DNA from: Artemia franciscana
Taxonomy: Eukaryota; Arthropoda; Branchiopoda; Anostraca; Artemiidae
Direction: 5' to 3'
NCBI RefSeq assembly: GCF_032884065.1
Contig: NC_088864.1
Coordinates: 17,922,409 to 17,986,408 of the forward strand
DNA length: 64,000 nt
Positions within the stretch are counted from its first letter, which is position 1. Each line of letters begins with the position of its first letter. Below, in pieces: positions 34,831 to 46,538 of the stretch. The notes under the pieces were generated by a model. That model ran no database searches. It was given only the letters and a program-made list of their open reading frames with translations, and had not been told where the DNA came from. The translations under genes and the position numbers were made by a program.

Positions 34831-35329
34831 ATGTAATTTCTCTTTAATTCTTCGTTTGGGATTTTTGTGTTTATACAAGGGTTCTCGACCAGCTTGACGG
34901 GCTTTAAATCATTAATAGGTTCCAGAAACCAATTAAGCAATCAGTTTTATAACCCACCTCCGGCCCATAGAGTCTGTAACTGTTCTAGATTTGTATTTAA
35001 GTTTCACTAACCTATGGGATTCCAATATGGATAGATCTAATCTTATTTTGTAGGCATTTTTAGGATAATTTTACTAGTATGCATGTATTTCACAAGTTTT
35101 ACCTAACATAGGGATACCATAAAATAGATTTATGGTAGATACTCCACCTTGCCGGGTAAGGAAAGTAAAGTGTCGAAACCCATTTAGCCAGGTGGTACTA
35201 GGTAAACTAACTAAACTATATAAACTATATTTGGACAGTTTGCCTGAAAAACCATAACACATCTTTCTGAACTCCTCCAAGCAGCCATTTTCAAAGCCGT
35301 ACTCAAACCCTGTTATTACCATGGCTTAC
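34831..35329. other. CEP97 intron, no further features
   Basis: Between the Penelope-like relic and a LINE fragment. The 82-codon minus ORF at 35074-35322 is of ordinary composition but lacks matching splice phases and recognisable motifs, so I treat it as incidental. Confidence 0.4.
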
Positions 35330-35660
35330 AGTATTCTAATCTTAGTTTTAAGACTTGCCTTCACATAAATTCAATTTTTTTTTACTGCGAAAAAGTACCC
35401 TGTATCTTGGCTATTCTATTTTTTACATATTTACCGCATCTGCAATCTTTACCAATAATACTATCTAGGTAAATGAATTTATCCATTTAATTAATTTTCT
35501 CGGTAGTTCTTCACCCTCATTTATTCATAGTCTAAGCTACCTAGCTTTCTTTGTATTATCTTTCAAACCTATTCTTCCACCCTAAACTCTCAAAACCTCA
35601 AAATTCAACCACTAAACACTAAAGACACACAAACCATCTCCAGGCTCTAAGTCTAGGAGA
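35330..35660 (-). mobile_element. Strongly decayed copy of the LINE family
   Basis: The plus strand TATCTTGGCTATTCTATTTT, CCAATAATACTATCTAGGTA, then TTCACCCTCATTTATTCATA and CTAAACTCTCAAAACCTC follow the same order as 39440-39660 (CTTGGCTATTCTACTTTTAA, CTAATAATACTACC, TTCACTTATTCCTAG, CTGAACTCACAAAACCTC). No frame survives. Confidence 0.65.
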
Positions 35661-35893
35661 GTTCTATCGTGGATACTGAGAAATACCCCCCCCCCCCAAA
35701 GGGTATATTTTAGAATCCAGGGGGAGGGGACAAAAATCAAGGGTGTGGCAAATTCCCCCTTCCTCTCTAATTGACGTCACTGAGGGTAGACAGCAGGACA
35801 AAAAAAGCCCGGCAACAATCAAAATTCCCTACCTTTATTTTGTGGTTTTTGTTTAAGTCAAACATACAGCTAAAATAATAATCATAAACTTAC

Positions 35894-36587
35894 AAAATAT
35901 GCTTTTCAGCTCTGGATTGCCGGATTTCCTGCTTAAAGCCGCTAACTTTAGGGTCCAAATTTCTCGTCTGATAACCTCTCCAAACCTTCTGAATTTTTAT
36001 TGCAGCATTATCTTCAACTGTGCCTACTTTAGGACTATGTTTAGACTGAGGCAAAGCACTTCTTGGAGGGACTTTAGGGAGTCTTAAACTTCTGTTGTCA
36101 GACTCCAAACACTCTTCTTTTTCTTTGGGAGGACTAGGGCTTTTCAGCTTAGAAGAAGCACGTCCTGGCTGGACAGAAATTGAACGTTTTGGGCGGGGTA
36201 TAGTATTATTTGGGCTTTTCGGTACAGGATTTCGTGATTGAGGGTGAGGTATAAGAGTCTTTATGCCTTCCTTTTTCAATGTCAGAGAAGCACAAACAAC
36301 TTCACTTGAATCACAAACGTCTGATAAATCAGAGAAATCCTCGTCGGTAGACTTCACAGATGATTTTTTGATAGGAGTATTAGGGGCAGTAGAATCAGAT
36401 CCATTCTTTTTTGCTTGCTTTTCTGGTGCTTTCAGATGACTTTGTAGCGCTGTTGGATCAAAGCTACGGCTCATCATATCTTCACCGGACTTTGTGTGTT
36501 TTTCGACAGAACGCCGTGTAGGGATGGGTGTACCGTTGTCAGGAGACCGACAGCGAACCTTTTGTGTCACATTCGGTGTCGGATTAC
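35894..36587 (-). CDS. CEP97: CEP97 large exon with IQ motif
   Basis: A 694-nt exon with acceptor CTACTTACAG before GT-AAT (36588/36587) and a perfect donor TT/GTAAGT (35894/35893). Most of it is a Ser/Pro/Lys-rich, disordered linker (NPTPNVTQKVRCRSPDNGTP, later KSTDEDFSDLSDVCDSSEVV and NNTIPRPKRSISVQPG). It ends with EDNAAIKIQKVWRGYQTRN, an IQ motif (IQxxxRGxxxR, 35994-35962) that would bind calmodulin. NLDPKVSGFKQEIRQSRAEK leads into the coiled coil. CEP97 has the same order: leucine-rich repeats, low-complexity linker, IQ, coiled coil. The protein works with CP110 at centrioles to restrain cilium formation. The exon joins its neighbours in phases 1 and 2. The ORF continues upstream of the acceptor only as hydrophobic intronic sequence. 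Confidence 0.9.
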
Positions 36588-37223
36588 CTGTAAGTAGAAT
36601 GAGAAAGCTTAAAAAAAAACATAAGAGCGTCACTAGACACTTGCACAGAAACATATTTCGGAGGTGGGGAGCAAATAAACTTAAGCGAAAAAAAAGTGCG
36701 GGATAAATCTCAAGGTTTCAGAGGAAGGGCGTGGTTCAGAACTAAAAAATACGAAAAGAAATAGGCGAACTATATACAAAATATTTGGATTTTTAGGGAA
36801 AAATAGGAAAAGCACGAGACAAGGAAAAGCCCCTTCTCTGCATATGTGATTTAATATTCGTAATAACTACTTAACAAATTCGACATCTGGCATTAAAAAT
36901 CTTTTATGATACGAAAGTCTGCAAGATATGATAAATGACTAGGATAGGAATATAGGGAAATATTAAAAAACAATTAATATTTTTTTCTCACATCAGAACC
37001 TTCCCTCATTTAAGAGATAAAACAAAAAAATAGGGAGGGGGGATGATCTGATAAATGGCAATTTTCTACGGAATAATTCAAAATGTTTTTGATTTGCTGG
37101 ATCATAATCAAATTGCAAATAAGTGCAATTCCTACAATTCCTATCAACTAAAATTCCAAGAAAGCTACTGGTCGTCGTGGCATATGCTTGTATCGGAGAA
37201 AGTTGAATAACTTGGGCATTATA
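36588..37223. other. CEP97 intron, unassigned
   Basis: Part of the 7.7-kb phase-1 intron between 36588 and 44288. A+T-rich, with no recognised repeat. Confidence 0.5.
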
Positions 37224-38053
37224 TCTTCTATATACATAAAAATGTAGTGTCTGTCCTTTACACTATCTTTATCGTTATACTGCCTGTCTGTCTGTCACTA
37301 AGTATGACGTTAATATGTAAAAAAAACTAACAAAATAAAATTAAAAGAATTAAAAGAAACTAAAAAAAAAAAAAATTAACAAAGAAAGAAAAAGAAAAAA
37401 AACGAAAAAAGAAAAAAACTAAAAAAAGAAAAAAACTAAAATATGACGTAAAAAAAAAAAAAAATAAAAAGAATTGAAAAAAATAAAAAAATGAAAAAAA
37501 ACTGTAATAAAAAATAAAAATCAATAAATGACGTCATGTTCGCAACGCGAAACCAGGCTTACGGGTAATAGAGATAGCAAAAAAAAGAAGACGTGGCGCT
37601 CTATTACAAAAGCAACGCGCGCATAATTATCCTACAATGTCACCAAAAAGGGAACACCAGAGCAACGCAAAACCAGGCTTGCGGCTCAAATAGAAAGGGT
37701 CAGATTAGGAATGTCCAATTTACGTCATCAATTCGATCCAAAAATGACATACCGTTGCCGGGACCCAGAACACAAGGGACAATGAGAATCTATATATAGA
37801 AGTCTACCGTCTGCCATGCTGGGGCCCGGTGGCAAAGCCGTCGGGACTCAGCACTGTCTGCGGTTAGAACACAAGGGACAATGAGAATCAATATATAGAA
37901 GCCTGCCACGTGCCATAATTGGGCCAGGCGGCGAAGCCGCCGGAACCCAACACTGTCTGCGGTTAGAACACAAGGGACAATGAGAATCCATATATAGAAG
38001 CCTACCGCGTGCCATGCTGGGGCCCGGCGGCGAAGCCGCTGGGACCCAGCTAG
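37224..38053 (+). mobile_element. Non-autonomous Helitron, 830 bp
   Basis: It begins TCTTCTATATACATAAAAAT after a target A and ends with a G+C hairpin (CCCGGCGGC-GAA-GCCGCTGGG), six bases, then CTAG before a target T. A 5' TC, a 3' hairpin followed by CTRR, and insertion between A and T without target duplication are the Helitron hallmarks. The 5' region has TGTCTGTC and GCCTGTCTGTCTGTC, then an A-rich core (about 37317-37500). It also contains two related segments with GCAACGCGAAACCAGGCTTA and GCAACGCAAAACCAGGCTTG. It encodes no Rep/helicase, so it would depend on an autonomous relative. It sits in a CEP97 intron. Confidence 0.85.
37771..38053 (+). repeat. Helitron 3'-end tandem array, three 99-bp units
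   Basis: Units start CACAAGGGACAATGAGAATC at 37771, 37870 and 37969, a constant period of 99 bp. Each holds ATATATAGAAG, TGCCAT and a G+C palindrome around GGCGAAGCC. Only the last unit ends in the CTAG terminus; the others run on through CACTGTCTGCGGTTAGAA. The G+C content stands out from the A+T-rich surroundings. Confidence 0.92.
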
Positions 38054-38919
38054 TTACAAATAAAGCTTGATCAATTGAGTTCCTCTTCCAAGTGGGATAT
38101 AAATAAGCCCCTCCACCCATTTTTAATTAAAAGAAACTTTTTTATAGGGCCTCACACGCTCTTCTCATAGGTACTAACTTCTTTGCGTTCCAAGACTAAT
38201 CACTTCATTTATGCATCGTCTACACTGCCAAGCCAACAAATCTAAGAAACTTCAGCATATCATTTTTTTTTTTAATTAGGGGAGTTAAAACTAAGCAGGT
38301 TTAATTTTAAGGCAAACTACAATCTATTACCCAAATATAAACACCTGTCTAGCCGTTTGAAAGAGATAACGTTCACGCTTACAGAAATATGATACTCATC
38401 AAATAAGTGCTATACCAAAATAGATCTGAAAGGGTTGTCAACCACGCTGATTAGTCAAGAAAGCTTTCAAGAAAATGCTATAAAATATCGTCATCAAATT
38501 AAATAGCAGACGTTGTCCACTATTCGTTATTTTGCAATAGCTGACGATAAGAATAAACTAAGGGTCGGCTATACTAAACTTCTCTGGAAACAGGTCAACA
38601 TTCCCCCTAGGCTTCGGCTAGACCTTACTCAATGTGCTGTGACCATTCAAGTCAATACAATTGTCTATTTTTTCAGCTCTGCCTCAAATCATTTAATAAT
38701 GAAATAAATTTGACAGCATCTTCTAGCGAGAAAATTTGCTATTAAATTTGAATTTAAGCAGACTGAAGGGTGAAGATTGGAGAACCATCTATTGAACACC
38801 CAAGCAAACTTGTTACTATAGAAAACTATAGAGTTATCTGTCAGATATATTTAATGTTTGTTTGGACCTTATTATCAAAGAGAATGGGAAACTTATAAGG
38901 GTTGGGTCCTTGGTGATTT
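38054..38919. other. CEP97 intron, unassigned
   Basis: No recognisable repeat or exon. The small ORF at 38513-38707 has no supporting signals. Confidence 0.45.
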
Positions 38920-39898
38920 ACTGCTACTACTAACAACTCACCACAGCACCAAGCCGCCTGAGACCAACACAGCTACGCATGCTTCCTCCATCCCAATCTA
39001 TTCAAAGCCTCCCTTTTTGCACCTTCCCAGGAAGTTTCCATTTCCTTTAAATCTTTTTTTTATGACGTCCTCCCAACCCAGACGAAGACTACCTGCTTTC
39101 CATTTAGCACTAGACGTTTGGTCAAAAAGAAAAATCTCCGGCAATCTGTCATCCTTCATCCGCACAACGTGCCAAGTCATCTCAACCTTTCTCTTACTAT
39201 AGGCCTAGAAAGCGGGATTGAACCACATTTTTCGTACAGCCTACTCTTAGAAATACGGTCAGTCACCCGGGTACCCAGAACAATCCGTAGTTAATTTATC
39301 GGGAAAACATCTAGCAAATCTTCATGCGCTTTCCGAGCGTCCAGGCTTCAGAGCCATACTTAACCATTGTCATCACTATATAGCTTCTAATATTCTAATT
39401 TTGTTTTCAGATTTATCTTCTTATTCTTACAAACTTTTTTAACTGTGAAATATGCCTTGGCTATTCTACTTTTAATATATTCACTGTTCCCACCGTCTTT
39501 ACTAATAATACTACCAAGGTTAGTGAAGCTGCCCACCTGATCAATCTTTTCGTTACCCAATGTCACCTTTTCACCTTCACTTATTCCTAGCCTTAGTGAC
39601 TTGGTCTTTTTAACATTTATATTCAAACATGTTCTAGCACCCTGAACTCACAAAACCTCTAAAAGTTCTTTCATCTTGCTCAAACTTTCATCTAGGATGC
39701 TTAAAACATCAGCATAATCTAAGAGAATTTTTCCTCCCCATTTTATTCCGTGGTCTCCCATTGCGTTTCCTCTGCTCCTTAAGACAAAGTCCATCAAAAT
39801 GATCCATATAAAGAGGATAGAGCAAAACCTTGCTTAACTCCTGATTTAATACAAAACCAGCTGCTAACCTCATTTTCTACCTTAAACGCAGCATTATT
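38920..39898 (-). mobile_element. Decayed LINE, longest copy of the family
   Basis: The minus strand reads, from its 5' side: GLCLKEQRKRNGRP-type remnants near 39760; KTKSLRLGISEGEKVTLGNE and KIDQVGSFTNLGSIISKDGG (39600-39500); SRIAKAYFTVKKVCKNKK; then AWALRK-like remnants; then MKDDRLPEIFLFDQTSSAK, AGSLRLGWEDVIKKRF and GNFLGRCKKG (39180-39000). The 3' end is at about 38920. It is the 3' third of ORF2 of a non-LTR retrotransposon, probably RTE-like, with several stops and frameshifts. At its 5' side it abuts family P exactly at the TTTGAT terminus of that repeat. Confidence 0.8.
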
Positions 39899-41535
39899 AT
39901 CAAACAGTTCGTGGTAACGAACTGTAGTATGGAGCGACCCGGCTCAATAGTGAACGAAACTCTAAAATCGGAATTTTGATGCTAAAAGATACATCAAAAG
40001 AATCGGATTTCATCAAATTTAGCCTTTGTCATCAAAAGTTACGAGCCCGAAGAAATTTACCTTATTTTGGAAAATAGGGAAAACATCCCCTAAAAGTCAT
40101 AGAATCTTGACGAAAAATCGCACCATCGTATTCAGCATATCAGAGAACCCTATAGCAAAAATTTCAAGCTCCTATCTACAAAAAAGTGGAATTTCGTATT
40201 TTTTGCCAGAAGACAGATCACGGGTGCGTGTTTATTTGTTTGTTTGTTTTTTGTTTTTTCCCCCAGGGGTCATCGTATCGACCAAGTGGTCCTAGAATGT
40301 CATAATAGGGCTCATTCTAATGGAAATGAAAAGTTCTAGTGCCCTTTTTAAGTGACCAAAAAAATTGGAGGGCACCTAGGCCCCCTCCCACGCTCATTTT
40401 TTCCCAAAGTCAACGGATCAAAATTTTGAGATAGCCATTTCGTTCCGCATAGTCGAAAACCATAATAACTATGTCTTTGGGGATGACTTACTCCCCCACA
40501 GTCCCTGGGGGAGGGGCTGCAAGTTACAAACTTTGACCAGTGTTTACATATAGTAATGGTTATTGGGAAGTGTACAGACGTTTTCAGGGGGATTCTTTTG
40601 GTTTGAGGGGTTGGGTTGAGGGAAGGGAGCTATGTGGGAGGATCTTTCCCTGGAGGAATATGTCATGGGGGAAGAGAAACTCAATACTATAAAAAAAACA
40701 ATGAAAAAATAAACATGAAAAAGTTTTTTCAATTGAAAGTAAGGAGTAACATTAAAACTGAAAACGAACAGAGATTGTTAAGCATATGAGGGGTTCTAAA
40801 AATACTTTAGCATAAAGAGCGAGGTATTTAGGAGGAGATAAATATATCGCTCTTTATGCTAAAGCATTTTTAGTAATTTCAAGTACTTATTCTACGGCCT
40901 TTCTGATTCAGGGGTCATTCTTAAAGAATTGGGACAAAACATAAGATTTAGTATAAAGAGCGAGGTATTAACGGAGGACAAACCCCCTCATATACATAAT
41001 AAGAATATAAAAATTTGTTACGTAAGTTAAATTCTTAAGTTACGTATATTTTTTACTAATAAAAACGTTCGTTAAAAATTAAAAGTTCTAGTTGCCTTTT
41101 TTAGTAACCGAAAAATTGGAGGGCAACTACGCCTCCTTCCTACCCCTTATTTCTCAAAATCGTCTGATCAAAATTAAGAGAAAGCCATTTAGCCAAAAAA
41201 AGAATTAGTATGCAAATTTCATTTTAATATTTTATGTGCGGAGAGCCAAAATAAAACATGCATTAATTCAAAAACGTTCAGAAATTAAATAAAAAAAACT
41301 AGTTTTTTTAACTGAAAGTAAGGAGCGACATTAAAACTTAAAACGAACTTTTTGTTAAACTAAAACTCTTTGCCACAATTCTAATTTTTAAAACAATTAA
41401 AAACTTTAGCGTAAAGAGCGAGGGATTGCGGAGGGGAAAATCCATTTCATATACGGAGTAATTTCTGTTCGTTTTAAGTTTTAATGTCGCTCCTTACTTT
41501 CAGCTAAAAAAACTAGATTTTTTTATTTATTTCCG
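39899..41535 (-). repeat. Family P, long copy, antisense
   Basis: The reverse complement follows the family P order of the 53.5-kb copy. The terminus ATCAAACAGTTCG...CGAACTGT is at 39899-39922 and GGAGCGACCCGGCTC at about 39933. GGTCATCGTATCGACCAAGT is at about 40268 and CAGTCCCTGGGGGAGGGG at about 40499. The second inverted block lies at 40795-41000 and the first foldback block, partly deleted, at 41285-41535. It is about 1.64 kb long and no protein is encoded. The 5' limit is set where similarity stops, at about 41535. Confidence 0.88.
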
Positions 41536-41629
41536 TACATAGCACTAATCACTTTAATGTATTTGTCTGGTTGATTTAATATAGATCACCTTGGTGATTT
41601 AACATAGAATAATAAGGATTAATATATAC

Positions 41630-41815
41630 TATACGACAAAACAACAAAGAAGGAAGAAAAAAGCAAGAATGAAGAATGAAGAAAAACAAAAAAGGAAGAA
41701 AAGAAGAAGAAAAACAACAAAGAAGGAGGAAGGAAGAAGAAAAGGAAGAAAAAAAGATATTTCATTAAAGACCTCCGCCAAGCTGTCCTCAGTGCAAAAA
41801 AAAAAAAAAAAAAAC
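41630..41815. repeat. Polypurine-rich tract and A19
   Basis: About 41640-41757 is nearly all A and G (GAAGAAAAACAACAAAGAAG-type repeats with a few C), followed by an A run at about 41796-41814. The hydrophobic Phe/Leu-rich minus ORF here is an artefact. Long purine strands can adopt unusual DNA structure. Confidence 0.9.
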
Positions 41816-41969
41816 AACTTTTGAAGTTACCATATTAAGTTTAATGTATTCATAAGCCACAGACAGTGTGGGGTCTGGCGACTTCATGGAAGTCGCCAGA
41901 CTTACATGAGTGGAAAATATCGGTGAATACGTGAATATAACGAAGAAAAATGGGAAATGTAAAAAAAAA

Positions 41970-42842
41970 TAATGGATAAATTAATCCACAATGTTACACA
42001 CAGCTGTAAGTGATAATTAATCAGCATTTTTTTTGTTTCCAAGAGTAACTTAAAATTCTTCACAAGACAGACCTAAAAAAACCCTTGGTAAAGACTTGGC
42101 AGACTAATTAGGCTAGTTGCATTCGACCTACTAGGCGGTGACTGAATTCTGCTTTTTCTACGCTACCGTAAATATTAAAGTTCCGAAAAAGCTTCTATAT
42201 TACAGCTTAGGCTTAAATAAAATCGCCATCTTGCCGACAGTGAGGTTTTTTGGCTTTTGCTAAAAGGTTAAATCAAACCGTTTAGAAGTTCAAGCATGTC
42301 TTGAAGGAATAATTTTGCATTTCAATAATTTTGAGTGAAAGTCACAAGAATTACAACAGGTTTACCTGAAACAAACACATTTGAAAAAAAATGCAAATAA
42401 ACATTAACCAGAAAAAAGAAAAAAAAACAAAGCTTTGCATTTTTGTACTTGGGTGAATTTTTTAAAAATTTAAAGGTCCCTGCAAAAAACTCAGCTTTCA
42501 ATTGTTACGATTTTAACCTTTTAGAAAAAAAAAACCTTTTAGCAAAGAGAATTGGGTAATTGGATTCACAATGTTACAGAATTGCAACTTTAAGCGATAA
42601 TTAATCAGCAATTTCTTGTTTTCAAGAGCTGCTTAAAATTTATCAAAAGCTACCTAGAAAACCCTTATTAAAAACTTGGCCGATTAATTAGGCTAGTTGG
42701 CTCCAAGCTACCAGGCTTACCTGTGACAGAATTCTGCTTTATCTACACTCCTAAATCTTAAAGTTCTGAAAAAAACTTGTAAAAAGCAGCTTAGGCTCAA
42801 ACAAAATCGCCATCTAGTCGGCAATGATGTTTTTTGCTTTTT
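41970..42842. repeat. About 580-bp tandem duplication, diverged
   Basis: CACAATGTTACA at 41987 and 42567 start two parallel runs: GATAATTAATCAGCA, AAAACCCTT, ATTAATTAGGCTAGTTG (or CTAATTAGGCTAGTTG), GAATTCTGCTTT, AGTTC(C/T)GAAAAA, CAGCTTAGGCT and AAAATCGCCATCT. The period is 580 bp. A weaker third copy may follow at about 42920-43080 (GGTTAGTTGACTTGGAG, GTTTCTGAAAAG, AGCAGTTTAGGGTCTCAA). Confidence 0.8.
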
Positions 42843-44288
42843 GACGCAAGAAGGAGTTTTCAGATTTTTCCGTAAGAAACAATTGGTCATTACTTTTTGT
42901 TTCCAGTCTTCGTCACACGGTAATTTTAGTTTACCTAGAGAGAGTTTTGGAAGGCTAGGTAGGTTAGTTGACTTGGAGTTTGTAGGCCTACTAGTGAAAG
43001 AAATCGAATTTCTTTACATTCATTTACATTTTCAAGTTTCTGAAAAGACATGTATATAGCAGTTTAGGGTCTCAACTACAGCCCGGAAAATTTGCGCAAA
43101 ACCTTTAATGGAGGCAATAATGGTGGTGTTACTGAACAAAACGAAATGTTGTGGGTTATTTTAAGCCTCGGTAGGATAAAAACTTTTGGACCCTTGTTAT
43201 AGTTTCATGGCTTTATCCATTAAAGATTTATGTTCAAACAGCCTTCTTGTGGTTATTTATATATTAGGAAAATCCACCAACAGTTAGGGGAAAATTAGAG
43301 AAGTATATTAAGAGGGCTGTAATTAGAGGTATATGGGGTGTAATTAGAGATTATAGAGGGGTGCAATTAGAGGTATTTATTGTTTTTCAATTTTCTTTTT
43401 TTGGAGTTTTGGCTACTATTAGCAAGAGTTGCTTTTTACTTACAGTTCGTTACCACTAAATATTTGATACTGGGGATAACCATCTAAGCCTTACTTACAA
43501 TGGACTAATTAATTTTGACTTTACGCATTTTCGCTTCATTATATTTCGCAACCTTAAGAAAATCCAGATATTTCAATTCCTTTTAAAAAATCTTATATTA
43601 TGTAAATTCTCAGTTGAAAGCTTGATCTGCAATTAAAATCAGTTTTTTATTTAGGTACCTTTTTGCCGTTCAAGTGAGAAGGGGATTTTTCACTTTTATT
43701 TTTGTTTTTTGGTGTTTGTCTGTTCTTTTTGAACTGAAAACAGCTGATAGAAGTTTTGACCATCACATTTGCATTTGTCTTCTTTTTTTGCTGCAAATCC
43801 CCACGTTTTCATACGTTTTTTTTTGCCTAGTAGCCAAAAAAACCCATCAAACGCTAGATGGCAATAGTGACTGGCAAACGCACCAGTTGTCATTCCTTTA
43901 AGGTTCTTACGTTCTATGCTCATAAAGTTCGCTCAGACTTTTCTGTTTCTCTCTTGACGAATGAGCCAAAAGAAAACGTTAGTGAATTATTAGAATATAT
44001 ATTATTTATTTTTCAAGCGAAAATACCATATGGTAACTTTTTTCGTCAAGTACTGCAAAAATCAAGATCAATATGACACACGAAGATATTGTCTCGGAGT
44101 AAAGTTTCTTTCTGAGCTTTCTAAGTGTATCAATAGACAATCTTTCCCTAGTGTTTTGAAAAAAAAATTCCACCCTCCTCTATATGTTTCAATTGCGTTT
44201 TCTATATTTTTTTTTCTCCAGAAACTAATGTTGCAACCATTCTATGCAGGTACATAGCCTCTTTAGGTGTTTTAGGGATCTTAATTAC
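42843..44288. other. CEP97 intron; includes a family P 3' end near 43385-43465
   Basis: About 43290-43380 has three GTAATTAGAG- or GCAATTAGAG-type units. About 43415-43465 carries the family P 3' end, TTACAGTTCGTTACCACTAA and TTTGATAC, with the palindrome partly lost. The several short ORFs between 43674 and 44257 on both strands show no conserved features. Confidence 0.55.
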
Positions 44289-44444
44289 CACTTGTCAGTG
44301 CTACTTTTCTTGCAAAAACACGTTTACTAACGCCAGGGGAGGCAGATACTCCTTGCATGGACTCCTGGCCCTTCCTCCCATTGCTGACAGATGTTGAATT
44401 GCTACGGGCACTCATTGAGGTTGAAGATTCTTCTTCATCTGAGC
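44289..44444 (-). CDS. CEP97: CEP97 exon, acidic/serine-rich linker
   Basis: A 156-nt exon with acceptor TTTCTTTTTCAG before GC-TCA (44445/44444) and donor AGTG/GTAATT (44289/44288). It encodes SDEEESSTSMSARSNSTSVS, NGRKGQESMQGVSASPG and VSKRVFARKVALTSG, a charged, disordered linker. The phases fit exactly: the upstream exon leaves one G that completes GGC (Gly), and this exon leaves one G that the IQ exon completes as GGT (Gly). The content alone would not identify it. Its position between two recognised CEP97 exons, with good splice sites and matching phase on both sides, supports it. Confidence 0.75.
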
Positions 44445-46538
44445 CTGAAAAAGAAACATATTTTTTCAGCCTAATCATAGCCTTATATAAGATTAATTGA
44501 GCTTTATATTACACAAGCCTAAAAGAAACTTGAATGGATAGTAAATACAAATGAAAATATATAATAAATATCTATTAACAATTAAATCGTCTTTAAATAA
44601 ATATCTAAATCAAGAAGTCAGTTGACATTTTTGCATTTGTTCATATTAGGGTATCGACCCTTTCATATCATCCTCTAGGCTTACAAAAACCATAAATATT
44701 GAAATACTGGAGAATTCAAGCATCACCCATAACTAAGCATACCGAGTTGTGTCGTGGTACCGAGTTGTACAACCGAGTTGTGTCGTGGTATTGGTTGCAG
44801 TTGTTCAGTGGTAACTGGTGCAGTATCAGGGCTGGAACAGTAGGTTCAGAACGATTTTGAATGGGATATAGAACACTATTTTGAAAATGGTACTTTTATT
44901 TCAGATTCAACTGATCAGTAGTACGTAATTTAAGAGAAGAAAATTTTGAAAATTTCAAAGAAGAGCATAAAAGTTAAAAAAATGGCGTCGAGAAAGAAAA
45001 TAACTGAAGAAACGGTAATTTTCAAGGACTGAAGGCCAGAGCTACCAACCGTAATGAGCGTAACAGGTGAAGAACATAATAAACAGCTCGCTTAGCAGGC
45101 TTTTTGAAAGTAACAGAGCCGGTTAAGTCAGCTCTCTTGCTACTATCAGTATGTCATTACATAAAATCAAGCATTAAAAAAAATGTTCCATAGCAAGAAC
45201 TCGAACTTGCGTTGCCACGGCCACCACCTGGGGTCCTTACGACTAGACTTGGCAATGGGTCTAGGAATCGATCCCTACTGACGCAAGGTTTGGCGACAGA
45301 CTTGGCACTTGTCCCTGTAAAAAAGTTCTAGCAACTGAAACGTTGATCTTGACAAGTAACTTTGACTAAGGAATCTTGGAATTATAAACATACCTGTAAG
45401 CTTTAAAAGTCGAACGAATTTATACTGAAAAAAATTCAATCAACCTGACTTAAAATTACGTCATACCATGGTCGAAGGCTTGAGCTCCGTCCAAACTTAC
45501 CATATGCCAATTGCGATGGTCGAAGGCCATGAGATTTCGAGCGGAGCCGGCGGAGAGTCGGAATAGATCATACGAAGTGGACTTTTTGTTAGATTGCGAG
45601 CCAGTATAAAATAATCAGTTTATTTTTTCCCTTGTTACTATTGAAAGGTATTAATTAAGTAAATAACAAAACTATATTTGCTAGAAACACAATTAAGTTT
45701 CAGAAAATGTTTATGGTACCGTGAACATTTCTATGGACAATAAAATCTTGAAAACTATTGTCGAAGAAGAAAAACATCTGACCTCATTATAGGGTCAAGG
45801 CTCTAGCTGTGAAACGGTGCCAGCGGAGAGGAGCGGCAAAAAGCCAGCAAAGCGAGTATTTTTGAAAGCCTTCAAGATTCTAATGTATATATATACTTCA
45901 AGATTTGATTCAGATTCAATGAGAAAAAAAAACATTATTAAAGCTTTAAAAGAAACGAATTGTAACTTCGATTAAAAAAAGAAACACTGACAAGTAAAAG
46001 TTGAAGAAAATTAAAACAAGAAGTGTAATCAGGGGCAATTCTATAGCGTTGAATAAGCAAAGAGCCAAGTGTCTTGCATATATTCTCTGTTTTATATTTA
46101 AAGGAGAAAACAGGGGATTTCCAATAGAAGAGGTTCCATTGATTTCCTCTATCTACAGTCTAATAATTGAAAAATGCACCGGGGACACAAGGGTACCTGG
46201 GGTTTGGCAGGGTCGGTGAAGAAGCCAAGGTGTAAAACGGTTATTTTCGAAGAGCAGAGTATAGTTCGTGGGAAAATGCGCCATTTCAGGGGGGTATGGA
46301 GCTTGGCTTTCCGAATAAGGTGCAAATACGAAACTTTACGAGAATGCCAAAGAGGACAAGCAGATGATAGATTCGAATCATCTGATTTGCTGAACCAGGG
46401 CGAAAACCGCATGGAAATACCCAGGCGATAACCCTTAATTGGTTGGTGTGTGTTGATGTTTCATCTAATTTAATGGGATACATTCGCCAAAACTTTTTCA
46501 AGTGTAGCTCAATTAGATTCTGTCTCTTGCTGCTCAAA
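44445..46538. other. CEP97 17-kb intron, left part
   Basis: ACCGAGTTGTGTCGTGGTA is duplicated at 44745 and 44772. At 45470-45560 and 45790-45860 two G+C-richer segments share GTCGAAGGC- and GCGGAG-type words and look repeat-derived. At 46149-46431 overlapping ORFs run on both strands, but no motif identifies either. Confidence 0.45.

Noticed and set aside
37771..38053. Three G+C-rich 99-bp units as an independent satellite
   Set aside because: The final unit ends in the Helitron hairpin and CTAG, and a Helitron 5' end lies upstream, so the array belongs to that element.
41629..41817. Phe/Leu-rich minus-strand ORF resembling a membrane protein
   Set aside because: It is the complement of a purine-rich simple tract; hydrophobicity comes from TTC/TTT codons only.
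45180..45260. tRNA gene or SINE suggested by a B-box-like GTTCGAGTTC on the minus strand
   Set aside because: No A box and no cloverleaf with pairing acceptor arms could be built.
46149..46431. Overlapping ORFs on both strands of 85-87 codons
   Set aside because: No recognisable domain on either strand, no splice phase fit to CEP97, and only moderately higher G+C.
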